Shown here: piece after piece, positions 15,851 through 24,147 of the stretch
Layout: every line of letters begins with the position of its first letter
How positions within the stretch are numbered: position 1 is the stretch's first letter
Assembly: GCA_964533275.1 (NCBI GenBank)
Contig: CAZHJK010000003.1
Location: 109,112 to 173,111, forward strand
DNA from: CAZHJK01 sp964533275
Lineage (GTDB): Bacteria; Bacillota; Clostridia; Eubacteriales; Garciellaceae
Reading direction: 5' to 3'
DNA: 64,000 nucleotides
Translations under genes and position numbers: made by a program
The notes under the pieces: model-generated
Database searches by the model: none
The model's input: only the letters and a program-made list of their open reading frames with translations
What the model was told of the DNA's origin: nothing

Positions 15851-16492
15851 ATGGATTATATTATAAACTCAGCAAAATTCATCTTAGATGGCAGTAAAAT
15901 TACATTAAGTCTATACGCAATAACCATGATATTATCCATACCCATTGGGATTATTGCTGCAATAGGAAAGATTTCACGATTTAAGATTTTGAGAAGCATT
16001 ATAGGTTTTTATACATGGATATTTAGGGGAACCCCTTTAATGCTACAATTATTCTTTTTTTACTATGGTTTAGGGGTTTGGGGATTTAAGATGACATCCT
16101 TTCAAGCGGCTTGCTTTACCTTTGTATTAAACTATGGGGCTTATTTTACCGAGATTTTTCGGGGAGGTATTCAGTCCATAGAAAAGGGGCAGTATGAAGC
16201 GGCACATTGTTTAGGTTTAACTAACAAACAGACCATGAGCAGAATTGTTGTCCCCCAAGCAGTAAAGAGAGTATTACCCCCTCTATCCAATGAGGCCATT
16301 ACCCTGGTAAAGGATACGGCATTGGTGGCATCCATAACCTTAGCAGATGTGACGAGAAATGCAAAGCAAATTGTTTCAAGGGATTTTAATACTAGTGCCT
16401 ATTTACTGGCAGCTATTTTCTACCTCCTATTTACATCTGTGGTTGTATGGGTGTTTAGAAAACTAGAAAATAAATATGGATTCTATAATTAG
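15851..16492 (+). CDS. Amino acid ABC transporter permease
   Basis: A 213-residue HisM/GlnP-type permease with about five membrane helices. FRGTPLMLQLFFFYYG is the family start motif and the cytoplasmic EAA loop reads QYEAAHCLGLTNKQTMSRIVVPQAVK. AGGAGG lies ahead of the ATG. It pairs with the ATPase 17 bases downstream and the lipoprotein upstream to form an importer. Confidence 0.95.
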   Translation: MDYIINSAKFILDGSKITLSLYAITMILSIPIGIIAAIGKISRFKILRSIIGFYTWIFRGTPLMLQLFFFYYGLGVWGFKMTSFQAACFTFVLNYGAYFTEIFRGGIQSIEKGQYEAAHCLGLTNKQTMSRIVVPQAVKRVLPPLSNEAITLVKDTALVASITLADVTRNAKQIVSRDFNTSAYLLAAIFYLLFTSVVVWVFRKLENKYGFYN

Positions 16493-16509
16493 GATTAGGA
16501 GTAATTACT

Positions 16510-17268
16510 ATGGAAATGATAATAGCAACTAATATATATAAAAATTTTGATGATTTAGAGGTATTAAAAGGAGTTAATTTTACAATTAAACAAGGTGAGG
16601 TAGTATCCATTATTGGGCCTTCGGGCTCAGGAAAAAGCACCCTGCTTAGATGTTTTCATCAATTAGAAAAGATTCAAGGGGGAACCATTGAGGTAGAAGG
16701 AAAGGTTATTACAGCCGAGGGAAAAGAAAAAGCCAAGTATAATATAACTACTGAAGAAAAAAGACAAGCCGTATTAAAAATGGGAATGGTATTTCAGGAT
16801 TTTAATCTATTTCCTCATAAGACAGTACTAGAAAATATAATCGAAGCTCCTATAATGGTTTTAAAAAAGGAACGAAATCAAGCCATTAAGAATGCCGAAG
16901 AGCTCCTAGACAGGGTAGGATTACTATATAAAAGGGATGTTTATCCATCTCAACTATCAGGGGGACAAAAACAGCGAATTGCTATTGCAAGAGCACTTGC
17001 CCTAGATCCTGATATAATGCTATTTGATGAGCCTACTTCTTCTTTAGACCCAGAATTAGTGGGAGAGGTATTAAAGGTTATAAAGGGTCTTGCAGAGGAA
17101 AAAAGGACTATGATAATAGTAACCCATGAGATGGCATTTGCCCAAGAAGTTTCAGACAGGGTGGTATTTATGGATGAGGGAGAAATTCTAGAGGAAGGAC
17201 CTCCTGAAAAAATATTCAAAAACCCAGATAATGAAAGAATGAAAACATTCTTAAGTAAAATAATATAA
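16510..17268 (+). CDS. Amino acid ABC transporter ATP-binding protein
   Basis: A 252-residue GlnQ-type ATPase. Walker A GPSGSGKST is at about 37-45, the Q-loop is MVFQDFNLFPH, the signature LSGGQKQR is near 142, and the Walker B segment MLFDEPTSSLDPE and switch His in VTHEM follow. A short insertion before the Q-loop (GKEKAKYNITTEEKRQ) is present in some clostridial relatives. It completes the importer with 14803 and 15851. Confidence 0.95.
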   Translation: MEMIIATNIYKNFDDLEVLKGVNFTIKQGEVVSIIGPSGSGKSTLLRCFHQLEKIQGGTIEVEGKVITAEGKEKAKYNITTEEKRQAVLKMGMVFQDFNLFPHKTVLENIIEAPIMVLKKERNQAIKNAEELLDRVGLLYKRDVYPSQLSGGQKQRIAIARALALDPDIMLFDEPTSSLDPELVGEVLKVIKGLAEEKRTMIIVTHEMAFAQEVSDRVVFMDEGEILEEGPPEKIFKNPDNERMKTFLSKII

Positions 17269-17278
17269 TGCTAATTTT

Positions 17279-17312
17279 CACCCTTAGTAGAAAATACTGA
17301 GGGTGTTTGTTA
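17279..17312 (+). terminator. Terminator of the amino acid transporter operon
   Basis: CACCCT-AGTA pairs with TACT-AGGGTG, followed by TTTGTT, 10 bases after the ATPase stop. Confidence 0.75.
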
Positions 17313-17410
17313 TTATATAGGTAGGAAATAGTTACTGGGGATCAGGGAACAGGGAGACCCTGATACATCCCTGAAAGACTAGAAAGGTTTGACTGTTCCT
17401 TAATAACTGT

Positions 17411-17440
17411 TGTCATCCTGAGCCTGTGGCGAAGGATCTG
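17411..17440. repeat. REP-like repeat, family A (left half)
   Basis: TGTCATCCTGAGCCTGTGGC followed by GAAGGATCTG, the left half of the family A repeat, in the gap between the ABC operon and yhaM. Confidence 0.55.
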
Positions 17441-17498
17441 GGGTCTTAACTGATATCTGATAACTGGAAACTGATAACTTGCAAAGGTGGTTAATAAA

Positions 17499-18470
17499 AT
17501 GGTAGAAGAAAAAAGTATTGAACAATTTTCTGAGGGAGATAAAATTCAAAATTTCTTTATAATAAAAACTATAGAGATAAGGACTAATAAAAACAATAAA
17601 AAATACATAGATTTGAATCTAGGAGATAAAACCGGAGAAGTTAATGGTAAAATATGGGATGCTAATAATATTGATGAAACTCTTTATAAGGAAAATATGT
17701 TAGTAAAGATAAGAGGGAAGATTTCCCAATGGCAAAGTCAATTACAACTAAACATTGAAAAGATAAGACCAGTCGAAGAAGAAGATGGAGTTTCCATTGA
17801 AAACTATGTCCAGAGTGCGCCCTTCGATTCCCAATGGATGTATGATGAAGTGGTGAAGTATTTAGAAAAAATAGATAATATGGATATCTATGTAATAGTA
17901 GAAACTATTTTAAAGAGTAAAAAAGATGCTTTAATGTATTTCCCTGCAGCAAAATCAAACCATCATGCCATTAGGGGAGGATTATTATATCATGTCCTAA
18001 CCATGCTTAGAATGGGGGAGAGGATGTTGGAGGTATATACCCAACTTGATAAAAATTTACTTCTTGGGGGAATAATCCTACACGATATAGCAAAGATAGA
18101 GGAAATGGATGCTAATGAGCTGGGGATTGTTAATGACTATAAATTAGAGGGAAAGCTATTAGGTCATATTATTCAGGGGATAAAGGAAATCAATAATGTG
18201 GGTAATGAGGTAGGTGCCAATCCCCATGTGATTATGCTGCTTGAACATATGGTGCTTTCCCATCATTATGAGCCGGAATTTGGAAGCCCTAAAAAGCCAT
18301 TGATTCCGGAGGCTGAGCTATTACATTACTTAGATATCATAGATGCCCATATGTATGATATGAATTCAGCTCTTTCCACCACAGAGGAAGGTGGTTTTTC
18401 AGAAAGGGTTTGGACTCTGGATAATAGGAGACTGTACAAGACAAATCAATTACTAGATAAATCGGAATAA
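17499..18470 (+). CDS. yhaM: 3'-5' exoribonuclease YhaM family protein (OB fold + HD)
   Basis: About 323 residues. An N-terminal OB-fold (GDKIQNFFIIKTIEIRTNKNNKKYI..., about 8-90) is followed by an HD hydrolase domain: HHAIRGGLLYHVLTM and LLGGIILHDIAK carry the metal ligands, with a later VLSHH. YhaM is a cytoplasmic Mn-dependent 3'-5' exonuclease acting on RNA and DNA. A GTG at 17487 is in frame but overlaps the ribosome site AAAGGTGG, so ATG 17499 is preferred. It lies alone between the transporter operon and a methylase gene. Confidence 0.9.
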   Translation: MVEEKSIEQFSEGDKIQNFFIIKTIEIRTNKNNKKYIDLNLGDKTGEVNGKIWDANNIDETLYKENMLVKIRGKISQWQSQLQLNIEKIRPVEEEDGVSIENYVQSAPFDSQWMYDEVVKYLEKIDNMDIYVIVETILKSKKDALMYFPAAKSNHHAIRGGLLYHVLTMLRMGERMLEVYTQLDKNLLLGGIILHDIAKIEEMDANELGIVNDYKLEGKLLGHIIQGIKEINNVGNEVGANPHVIMLLEHMVLSHHYEPEFGSPKKPLIPEAELLHYLDIIDAHMYDMNSALSTTEEGGFSERVWTLDNRRLYKTNQLLDKSE

Positions 18471-18504
18471 AAATGTAGAATATCTGTATTTGAGGAGGAG
18501 AAGT

Positions 18505-19614
18505 ATGCAACCATTTATCAAATGGCCAGGTGGGAAGCAAGAAGAATTGAAGGCAATAATTCCTAATATGCCAAGTAAATTTAATAGATATATTGAACCC
18601 TTTGTTGGTGGAGGAGCTGTTTATCTAGATATAGATAAAAGTAATGAATATCTTATAAATGATAAATCGGAAGAATTAATTAATCTATATAGATGCATTA
18701 AATTCCAAGATAAAGAATTCTTTAGTAAATTAAAAGCCATAAATCATAATTGGATATTACTTGAAGGTATAGTGGAGAAACATTCTGATGAATTAATTAA
18801 AAATTATATCAAATTCAGAAATGACGATATGTCAGATTTAAATTTTAATAATTATTTAATTGGATTTATAATAAAAAATAGCGATGAATTGAATGGATTG
18901 TTAGAGGCAGATTTTAATATTAATTTAAAAAATTTTATAAGTGAACTTGAAAAGAATTTACAAAACAAAACAAAAAGAATGAAGAAAATTGAAAAAGAGA
19001 AGGGTCAGCTTTCTATTAAAGATATATTAGATAATTATGAAGCAGCCTTTAAAAGTGGTTTTTATATGCATTTTAGACATTTATATAATAATATTGATAA
19101 GTATAAAATTAATAAGTCCTTTACAACAGCAATATTCTACTTTATAAGAGAATATTGTTATTCATCAATGTTTAGATATAATAAAAGTGGTGGATTTAAT
19201 GTTCCATATGGTGGTATATCATATAATAGAAAGAATTTTAAAATCAAAATTGATAGACTAAGTGATCAAAATCTAGTTAAACATCTAAAGAAAACTACTA
19301 TTGAGAGTTTAGATTTTGAAGTTTTTCTAGATAACATTAAGCCTACTTCTGGAGATTTTATATTTTTAGACCCTCCATATGATAGTGATTTTTCAACCTA
19401 TGCTCAAAATAAATTTGATCAAAATGATCAAATTAGACTTGCCCAATATCTTAAAAGTACTTCAGCTAACTTTATGGTTGTAATAAAAAATACCGACTTT
19501 ATTTATTCTCTATATAAGGATTTTAATATAAAAACTATTGATAAAAAATATTTGGTAAGTTTTCAAAATAGAAATGATAAAAAAGCAGAGCATATATTAA
19601 TAACAAACTATTAG
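18505..19614 (+). CDS. Dam-family (D12) adenine-specific DNA methyltransferase, orphan
   Basis: A 369-residue N6-adenine methylase. The N-terminal FIKWPGGKQEEL and EPFVGGGAVYLD (motif I, AdoMet binding) and the catalytic DPPY near residue 289 mark the MTaseD12 class. A Lys-rich insertion of about 110 residues (about 95-205, including NKTKRMKKIEKEKG) lies between. There is no restriction endonuclease next to it, so it is an orphan, possibly epigenetic or phage-derived. The gene is more AT-rich than its neighbours and uses many AAT/ATA codons, suggesting transfer. ATG 18505 follows GAGGAGGAG; an upstream TTG is less likely. Confidence 0.9.
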   Translation: MQPFIKWPGGKQEELKAIIPNMPSKFNRYIEPFVGGGAVYLDIDKSNEYLINDKSEELINLYRCIKFQDKEFFSKLKAINHNWILLEGIVEKHSDELIKNYIKFRNDDMSDLNFNNYLIGFIIKNSDELNGLLEADFNINLKNFISELEKNLQNKTKRMKKIEKEKGQLSIKDILDNYEAAFKSGFYMHFRHLYNNIDKYKINKSFTTAIFYFIREYCYSSMFRYNKSGGFNVPYGGISYNRKNFKIKIDRLSDQNLVKHLKKTTIESLDFEVFLDNIKPTSGDFIFLDPPYDSDFSTYAQNKFDQNDQIRLAQYLKSTSANFMVVIKNTDFIYSLYKDFNIKTIDKKYLVSFQNRNDKKAEHILITNY

Positions 19615-19664
19615 GTACCCTAAAAGGTGTCTTAAATAAAGAAGGTGCGCGTGAATTTTGCACG

Positions 19665-20306
19665 CTATTCTTTTTCAATAGATTTAACATAACAGGGTTG
19701 ATCATATTCATTAGTTTTCTCAAAACCCATTTTTATAAGATAATTTATATGTTTTTCCTTTGTGGAAAAGCTTAAAAATTTGGTGTAACCTAGATCAAGG
19801 AAAAAATCTTTCATATTATTAAAAATATAATTACCTATTTTAAAATCCCTATATTCGGGTATAACAAAGTCTAATTCTATCTCTAAGGTAGTAGGATCAT
19901 TCTTTGTGCCTAAAAATAGCCCGGTTGGCACCATATTTCGTAAAATAAAAAATTGAACATCATAATTAGTCCTATCAAAATTAATCTCATCGGTAAAATT
20001 ATTAATCTCACTTTTATAATATTCTAAGAAGTAATTTAAATACTGAGGGTTATTCTTATCAATGGGCAAAATTTTAAAATCATCCTTAGATTTATATATT
20101 TTAATAAGATAATATACATTTATTATAGCAATACCTAAATTCATAAAGCCTACGGGCAGGGCACCGATTAAAAACCCATAAAGGGAAAATACTCCTGATC
20201 CCACTAAATTAATCCATCGTAATTTAATGATAGAGCTCATCAAGAGAGATACTAGAACTAGAAATGAAGCTAGGTACCCAACCCATTCTAACCAATTTGA
20301 AACCAT
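19665..20306 (-). CDS. YgjV-like membrane domain fused to a GNAT-like domain
   Basis: 213 residues. The first 80 or so form three to four hydrophobic helices (NWLEWVGYLASFLVLVSLLM, INLVGSGVFSLYGFLIGALP), resembling YgjV/LbtU-type small membrane proteins. From about residue 85 the sequence is soluble and looks like an N-acetyltransferase: LEIELDFVIPEYRDFKIGNYIF resembles the acetyl-CoA loop strand. The usual Q/RxxGxG/A motif is degenerate, so activity is doubtful. Its substrate is unknown. The gene faces the methylase gene; the stops are 50 bases apart. Confidence 0.65.
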   Translation of the reverse strand: MVSNWLEWVGYLASFLVLVSLLMSSIIKLRWINLVGSGVFSLYGFLIGALPVGFMNLGIAIINVYYLIKIYKSKDDFKILPIDKNNPQYLNYFLEYYKSEINNFTDEINFDRTNYDVQFFILRNMVPTGLFLGTKNDPTTLEIELDFVIPEYRDFKIGNYIFNNMKDFFLDLGYTKFLSFSTKEKHINYLIKMGFEKTNEYDQPCYVKSIEKE

Positions 20307-20407
20307 GATAATACTCCTTCCAGCTTATATTTACAATTATAGATTCATTGATGTAGTTAGCCATAGAGCCATTATATATACAAAGACATTTATATGCAAA
20401 TCTTAGG

Positions 20408-20445
20408 AGAATAAAGGATAGGCTTTAGCCTATATCCTTTATTCT
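20408..20445. other. Long hairpin in the gap between the GNAT-fusion and AbrB-like genes
   Basis: AGAATAAAGGATA and TATCCTTTATTCT pair around GGC-TTTA-GCC with a two-base bulge. There is no T run on the plus strand. Function unknown. Confidence 0.5.
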
Positions 20446-20589
20446 TCACTATAAACTAATTTATATTTATTATTATCTATTACAAAAATTTTTTCCACTT
20501 CTTCATTAATTAATTCAATTTATATTATGATATAATATATTTAAAGTATTGTACAAGAATGTTTCTTTTATAGAAAGGGTGTGTTAATT

Positions 20590-20832
20590 ATGAGCTTGGT
20601 TTCTAAACTAAATGAAGACAGAAGTATAAAAATTCCTGAAGAAATTCTTAAGAGAGCAGGATTTAAACCAGGAATTGAAATTATATGGCTATACGATGAA
20701 GATACTAGCCAAATACTATTAATGGAAAAACCAAAAAACTTTGCAAAAACTATGAAGGGTTTAGGAAAAGAATTATGGCAGGATGTTGACATTAACACTT
20801 ATATAAAAGAGGAAAGAGAATCATGGGAATAA
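20590..20832 (+). CDS. AbrB/MazE-type antitoxin
   Basis: An 80-residue protein. Residues 1-50 form a swapped-hairpin AbrB DNA-binding domain (KIPEEILKRAGFKPGIEI, then ILLMEK). The C-terminal tail (WQDVDINTYIKEERESWE) has the acidic/aromatic pattern of antitoxins that clamp a PIN-domain toxin. The stop overlaps the start of the broken PIN gene that follows, typical of such pairs. An in-frame GTG at 20581 lies within the ribosome site, so ATG 20590 is preferred. The antitoxin is intact although its partner is not. Confidence 0.85.
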   Translation: MSLVSKLNEDRSIKIPEEILKRAGFKPGIEIIWLYDEDTSQILLMEKPKNFAKTMKGLGKELWQDVDINTYIKEERESWE

Positions 20833-21018
20833 TTGAAAACAAAACAATATTATTAGATACTAATTGTTTTATATATTATTTTGAAGATAATCCTGTTTAT
20901 ACTGGCTACAGGCATAGCTAGGAATGTGGATTATTTTATTACCAATGATATTAAGCTAAAGGATGTATGTAATAAAGAAGGTACAGAAACAATAATTATA
21001 GAAGATATTATGGAATGA
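20823..21018 (+). pseudogene. PIN-domain toxin with large internal deletion
   Basis: The start is normal: ATG overlapping the antitoxin stop, then ILLDTNCFIYYFED, the first catalytic Asp motif of PIN RNases. After NPVYT the frame ends at a TAG (20919-20921). In another frame, immediately following, is a normal PIN C-terminus, LATGIARNVDYFITNDIKL with the last acidic motif, ending TGA at 21016-21018. About 80 central codons, including further catalytic residues, are missing. The toxin is therefore dead by deletion. Confidence 0.85.
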
Positions 21019-21033
21019 AAATTATATATTTAT

Positions 21034-21074
21034 AAAGCCAGAAGTTATTTGATAGAAAACTACTGGCTTTTTTA
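21034..21074 (+). terminator. Terminator behind the toxin-antitoxin remnant
   Basis: AAAGCCAG-AGTT pairs with AACT-CTGGCTTT, followed by TTTT. Confidence 0.75.
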
Positions 21075-21269
21075 GTTAAATATTTTTTTGAATTTTGGAA
21101 ATCTATTACAACAAGTAAATTTCGCAAGTAGAACAGCTATTTTTCACAATATTCTAATTTATATTGATTTTTATCAAGAAATTTTTTTAAAGGATTTTAA
21201 AATATAGTGAAGAAATTAATATATTAAGAAGGTTAATAATAGACATCTAATTAAGGGAGGTGAATCAAT

Positions 21270-21989
21270 ATGGATTCAACTATTATTATGACTATCATTA
21301 CTCTTTTAATAACAATTGTATTACCTATTTTAGGAATTATTATAATTTTTAGAAGAGATAAAACAGCATTAAAATGGGCAGTGGTGGGAGCCTTAGTATT
21401 TTTTATTTTCCAAATTGCCACTCGTATTCCAGCCCTTAACTATCTAAGTCTTCAACCCTGGTATATAAAAAATATTTCCTCCAATATTCTCTTGCTTGCT
21501 GTTTTTTTAGCCTTTACAGCGGGTCTTTTTGAGGAGGGGGGAAGATATCTAGCCTTTAGTTTAGTACTTGGGGATAAAATAACCTGGCATAGGGGTTTAG
21601 CCTTTGGAATTGGTCATGGGGGTATGGAGGCAATCTATTTAGTGGGTTTACCCTATTTACAGCAATTGAGTCTCTATCTTTCCAATGGTTCAAGTGTATT
21701 GGGGACTATCCCCAGTAACACCATATTATTAGCAGGTGTAGAAAGATTATTGGCTATGATTATGCATATAGGATTTACAATGATTGTGCTTTATGGTGTA
21801 AGGAGGAAAAAGCCTATTTACTTATTATATGCAATTCTTGCCCATGGATTAGTAAATGCTCCTGTTGTTCTGATTAGCAATTATATATTTATTTATATTT
21901 ATTTAATACTTTGGACGGCTGTTCTTTTAATTATTACCTTAAGGCTTCGTAAACCCTTAGATAAACAATGGGGATTTTTTAATAAATAA
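21270..21989 (+). CDS. YhfC-family intramembrane metalloprotease-like protein
   Basis: A 239-residue protein with about seven membrane helices. TAGLFEEGGRYLAFSL and FGIGHGGMEAIYL carry the EExxR and HxxxE motifs of the YhfC branch of CAAX-protease-like membrane proteins. HALVNAP-type residues near the end (LAHGLVNAPVV) supply a third conserved His. The physiological substrate is not known. It is followed by a lipoprotein gene 14 bases downstream, likely co-transcribed. AAGGGAGGTGA precedes the ATG. Confidence 0.88.
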   Translation: MDSTIIMTIITLLITIVLPILGIIIIFRRDKTALKWAVVGALVFFIFQIATRIPALNYLSLQPWYIKNISSNILLLAVFLAFTAGLFEEGGRYLAFSLVLGDKITWHRGLAFGIGHGGMEAIYLVGLPYLQQLSLYLSNGSSVLGTIPSNTILLAGVERLLAMIMHIGFTMIVLYGVRRKKPIYLLYAILAHGLVNAPVVLISNYIFIYIYLILWTAVLLIITLRLRKPLDKQWGFFNK

Positions 21990-22003
21990 TAGGAGGAATG
22001 GAA

Positions 22004-22450
22004 ATGAAGGTAAATAAATTTTTGGTAGTTACTATGATTTTAATATTAGCTATTAGCCTTGTGGGCTGTCAGAGCGATGATAAACTAGAGCATTCAGATG
22101 TGCAGGGATATGCAGAACCAATGTCTGAAAACATCTTAATTGCATTTAGCAATGGAGATTATGAAGGCTTTATAAAGGATTGTAGTGATACAATGTTAGG
22201 ACAGCTAACCCAGGAGGTTTTTGAGACTCAGATATTACCTATAACAGATGTTATTGGAAAATATCAAGAGGGCTCCAAGGAATTTGTCACTGCTAAACAG
22301 GTGGATAAAAACTTTATTCAGGTAGTATATAATGGAGAATTCTCCGATGAAGAGGGTAATGTTATTGTTACTATTACATTTAATACCGATGAGGATAATA
22401 GAAAAATAGAAGGCTTTGTATTAAATTCACCTAAGCTTCAAAAGATGTAA
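22004..22450 (+). CDS. DUF3887-type lipoprotein
   Basis: About 148 residues. A lipoprotein signal peptide ends at the lipobox SLVGC. The mature part resembles DUF3887 domains: a helix with a motif like ENILIAFSNGDYEGF, then beta strands FIQVVYNGEF and VIVTITFNTDED. These NTF2-like folds have no fixed function. AGGAGG at 21991-21996 favours ATG 22004 over ATG 21998. Its pairing with the YhfC-type gene suggests a shared process at the membrane. Confidence 0.8.
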   Translation: MKVNKFLVVTMILILAISLVGCQSDDKLEHSDVQGYAEPMSENILIAFSNGDYEGFIKDCSDTMLGQLTQEVFETQILPITDVIGKYQEGSKEFVTAKQVDKNFIQVVYNGEFSDEEGNVIVTITFNTDEDNRKIEGFVLNSPKLQKM

Positions 22451-22453
22451 TCC

Positions 22454-22482
22454 GGAAGCACGGGGACGGTTCTCTTGCTTCC
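22454..22482. repeat. Family C palindromic repeat (GGAAGC arms)
   Basis: GGAAGC and GCTTCC arms flank the core GGGGACGGTTCT. The same core is found with other arms at 23512, 31038 and, inverted, at 44344. Confidence 0.7.
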
Positions 22483-22516
22483 AAACCGGTGTCACAGGAA
22501 GGGTTGACATAAAAAG

Positions 22517-22555
22517 AGACGGTTTTTTTGATAAAGCATATCAAAAGAACCGTCT
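22517..22555. terminator. Bidirectional terminator between convergent genes
   Basis: AGACGGTT-TTTTTGATA pairs with TATCAAAA-GAACCGTCT, giving T-rich sequence on both strands. It separates the DUF3887 gene from the minus-strand coiled-coil gene and carries part of the family C core. Confidence 0.7.
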
Positions 22556-22573
22556 TTCTGATTTACCTCTGAT

Positions 22574-23062
22574 TTATATTATTCTTCTTTGAATTCTCCT
22601 TATATCTACTTCATGTTTCCCAATTAATTCTTTAAATATATCGTTTTCCTCAATAATAGTATTAAGCTTAGCATTAGCTTCTTCCCTAAATTCTGTTAAG
22701 TCAGCTGTTTGTTCAATTATAGCTTTTAAATCTTTTTTAATTTCTATTTGACCTACTTCTAGGTTTTTCTGACTATCTTCAAGGTTTTTCTGACTTTCTT
22801 CAAGGTTTTTTTGTGCTTCTACAAGATTTTTCTGACTTTCTTCAAGGTTTTTTTGTGCTTCTACAAGATTTTTCTGACCCAGTTCTAAATTTTTCTGTCT
22901 ATCTAGTAAATGGTTTTGACCTACTTCTAGGTTTTTCTGTCTATCTAGTAAATGGTTTTGACCTACTTCTAGGTTTTTCTGACTATCTACAAGATTGTTC
23001 TGTCCTTCTTTTAGACTTTTCAGTTCATCTATTACTATCTTTTGAAATTCTTCGTTGGTCAT
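22574..23062 (-). CDS. Coiled-coil protein with 14-residue (42-bp) tandem repeats
   Basis: 162 residues from ATG 23062 (GGGGGTG ribosome site; the annotated-length alternative starts at 23089). After MTNEEFQKIVIDELKSL the protein is a run of heptads built from QKNLEVGQNHLLDR, QKNLELGQKNLVEA and QKNLEESQKNLVEA units, then a short C-terminal helix (LNTIIEENDIFKELIGKHEVDIRRIQRR). A long parallel coiled coil is expected. No signal peptide or membrane segment. The DNA repeats are nearly exact, so repeat number could vary by slippage. No function is assigned; similar proteins are common in Clostridia. Confidence 0.75.
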   Translation of the reverse strand: MTNEEFQKIVIDELKSLKEGQNNLVDSQKNLEVGQNHLLDRQKNLEVGQNHLLDRQKNLELGQKNLVEAQKNLEESQKNLVEAQKNLEESQKNLEDSQKNLEVGQIEIKKDLKAIIEQTADLTEFREEANAKLNTIIEENDIFKELIGKHEVDIRRIQRRII

Positions 23063-23189
23063 ATGAACACCCCCGATTTCAATTATCATCTATAATTTAT
23101 ATTATATCATATATTAGTAACAAATAAAACTTTACAATAGAACTAATGTTCGGTATAATATAGGTAAATATTTATAGGTGGTGGAAAAG

Positions 23190-23379
23190 ATGATACGAAA
23201 AACTCTTTCCAGCTCATTAGTAAATCATAAAACTATAACTATAATATATGAAGGAAACAGAAATTGCCCAAAGAAGAATTCAAGTAGTGAAAATAGAAGA
23301 GGATTATATCAAAGCATTGGATATGGATAAAAACTCTATTAGGACATTTAAAATAAAAAATATACTTTCAGCAAGGTGA
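23190..23379 (+). pseudogene. Frameshifted small WYL-like protein, copy 1
   Basis: GGTGGTGG precedes an ATG that begins MIRKTLSSSLVNHKTITIIYEG. That frame then stops early at GGATATGGATAA. The next frame continues the expected sequence: EIAQRRIQVVKIEEDYIKALD and then RTFKIKNILSAR, ending TGA at 23377-23379. A single-base change near GGAAACAGAAAT explains the break. The combined protein would be about 60 residues, like the short WYL-type ligand-sensing modules of Clostridia. The same lesion is in the second copy. Confidence 0.75.
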
Positions 23380-23408
23380 CAAAAGAACTTCTATGTCGCC
23401 TTTTTTTG
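23373..23408 (+). terminator. Terminator within repeat copy 1
   Basis: GGTGAC pairs with GTCGCC and is followed by seven T. Confidence 0.8.
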
Positions 23409-23511
23409 TTCGGCGAATGAATTCGCCTCTACGGGATATTGAAATAATTCAAGCCTGACTTTTGTTTGGGATTTTTGGTTAAATAATGAAAGCCATCAAA
23501 GTTGAATTTTT

Positions 23512-23540
23512 GGAAGCGTGGGGACGGTTCTTTTGCTTCC
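23512..23540. repeat. Family C palindromic repeat (GGAAGC arms)
   Basis: GGAAGC and GCTTCC arms around GGGGACGGTTCT, directly abutting the end of the 383-bp repeat copy 1 and so possibly marking its junction. Confidence 0.7.
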
Positions 23541-23587
23541 AAACTAGGTTGATATGATACCATAGGTTAAAAAAAATATATTATAAA

Positions 23588-23630
23588 TCAATAATTTATT
23601 ATTGAATATCGATAAATAACATGATATAAT
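23588..23630 (+). promoter_or_regulatory. Promoter and palindromic operator of the DUF2975/HTH pair
   Basis: TTGAAT (23602-23607), a 17-base spacer and TATAAT (23625-23630) form a strong promoter. The palindrome TCAATAATTTATTATTGA (23588-23605, 7-bp arms) overlaps the -35, a likely binding site for the HTH protein of the same operon. Confidence 0.65.
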
Positions 23631-23662
23631 AATTATAGATTATAAAGAAGGGAGTTTTTGAT

Positions 23663-24136
23663 ATGGGTAATAAGGAATTAAAATCTGCTTCTTTTTTAAA
23701 AGGGATTCTTAACTTTACATGGGTAATGTTTGTTTTTTTGATAGCAACTTCAATCTATATTAATGTTACTAGTGGGGACAATATGAACTTTATAGCTTTA
23801 CAAATTGTATTACTCCTTACTTTTGCATTTTTTATGCTTTCAATAATAATGAATCTCCGTAGAATTATTTTAAGTGTCCTTAATAAAAATCCTTTTATCG
23901 ATCAAAATGTAGTTCGTTTTAGAAGAATCGGCTACAATACATTAATATTGGCTATTGCAGGTGCTATTATGAACGGACAGAGTAATACTGGTACTAAAAT
24001 AATTCATATAAAGCCCATTTTTTCTTTGAATCCAGAGTTATTATTAACAATCATCTTTGGTGTTCTTGCTTTAGTTTTAGCAGAAGTATTTAGAATGGCA
24101 TTGGAAATAAAAAACGAAAATGACTTAACAATATAG
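23663..24136 (+). CDS. DUF2975 family membrane protein
   Basis: 157 residues with four membrane helices and the RRIILSVLNKNPFIDQNVVRFRRIGY block typical of DUF2975. This family is regularly encoded next to a small Cro/CI-type regulator, as here (11-base gap). The role is unknown; a membrane partner that controls the regulator is often proposed. GAAGGGAG precedes the ATG. Confidence 0.88.
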   Translation: MGNKELKSASFLKGILNFTWVMFVFLIATSIYINVTSGDNMNFIALQIVLLLTFAFFMLSIIMNLRRIILSVLNKNPFIDQNVVRFRRIGYNTLILAIAGAIMNGQSNTGTKIIHIKPIFSLNPELLLTIIFGVLALVLAEVFRMALEIKNENDLTI

Positions 24137-24147
24137 GAGGCATTAAT

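Larger units (their letters stand above)
23130..23512 (+). repeat. 383-bp direct repeat, copy 1
   Basis: Nearly identical to 24353-24735; I see three base differences. It contains the last codons of an HTH gene, a frameshifted WYL-like ORF, a terminator and a GGCGAATGAATTCGCC palindrome. Confidence 0.95.

Noticed and set aside
22740..23030. Regularly spaced repeats resembling a CRISPR array
   Set aside because: The repeats are contiguous 42-bp units within an open frame that gives perfect heptads; there are no unique spacers and no cas genes.
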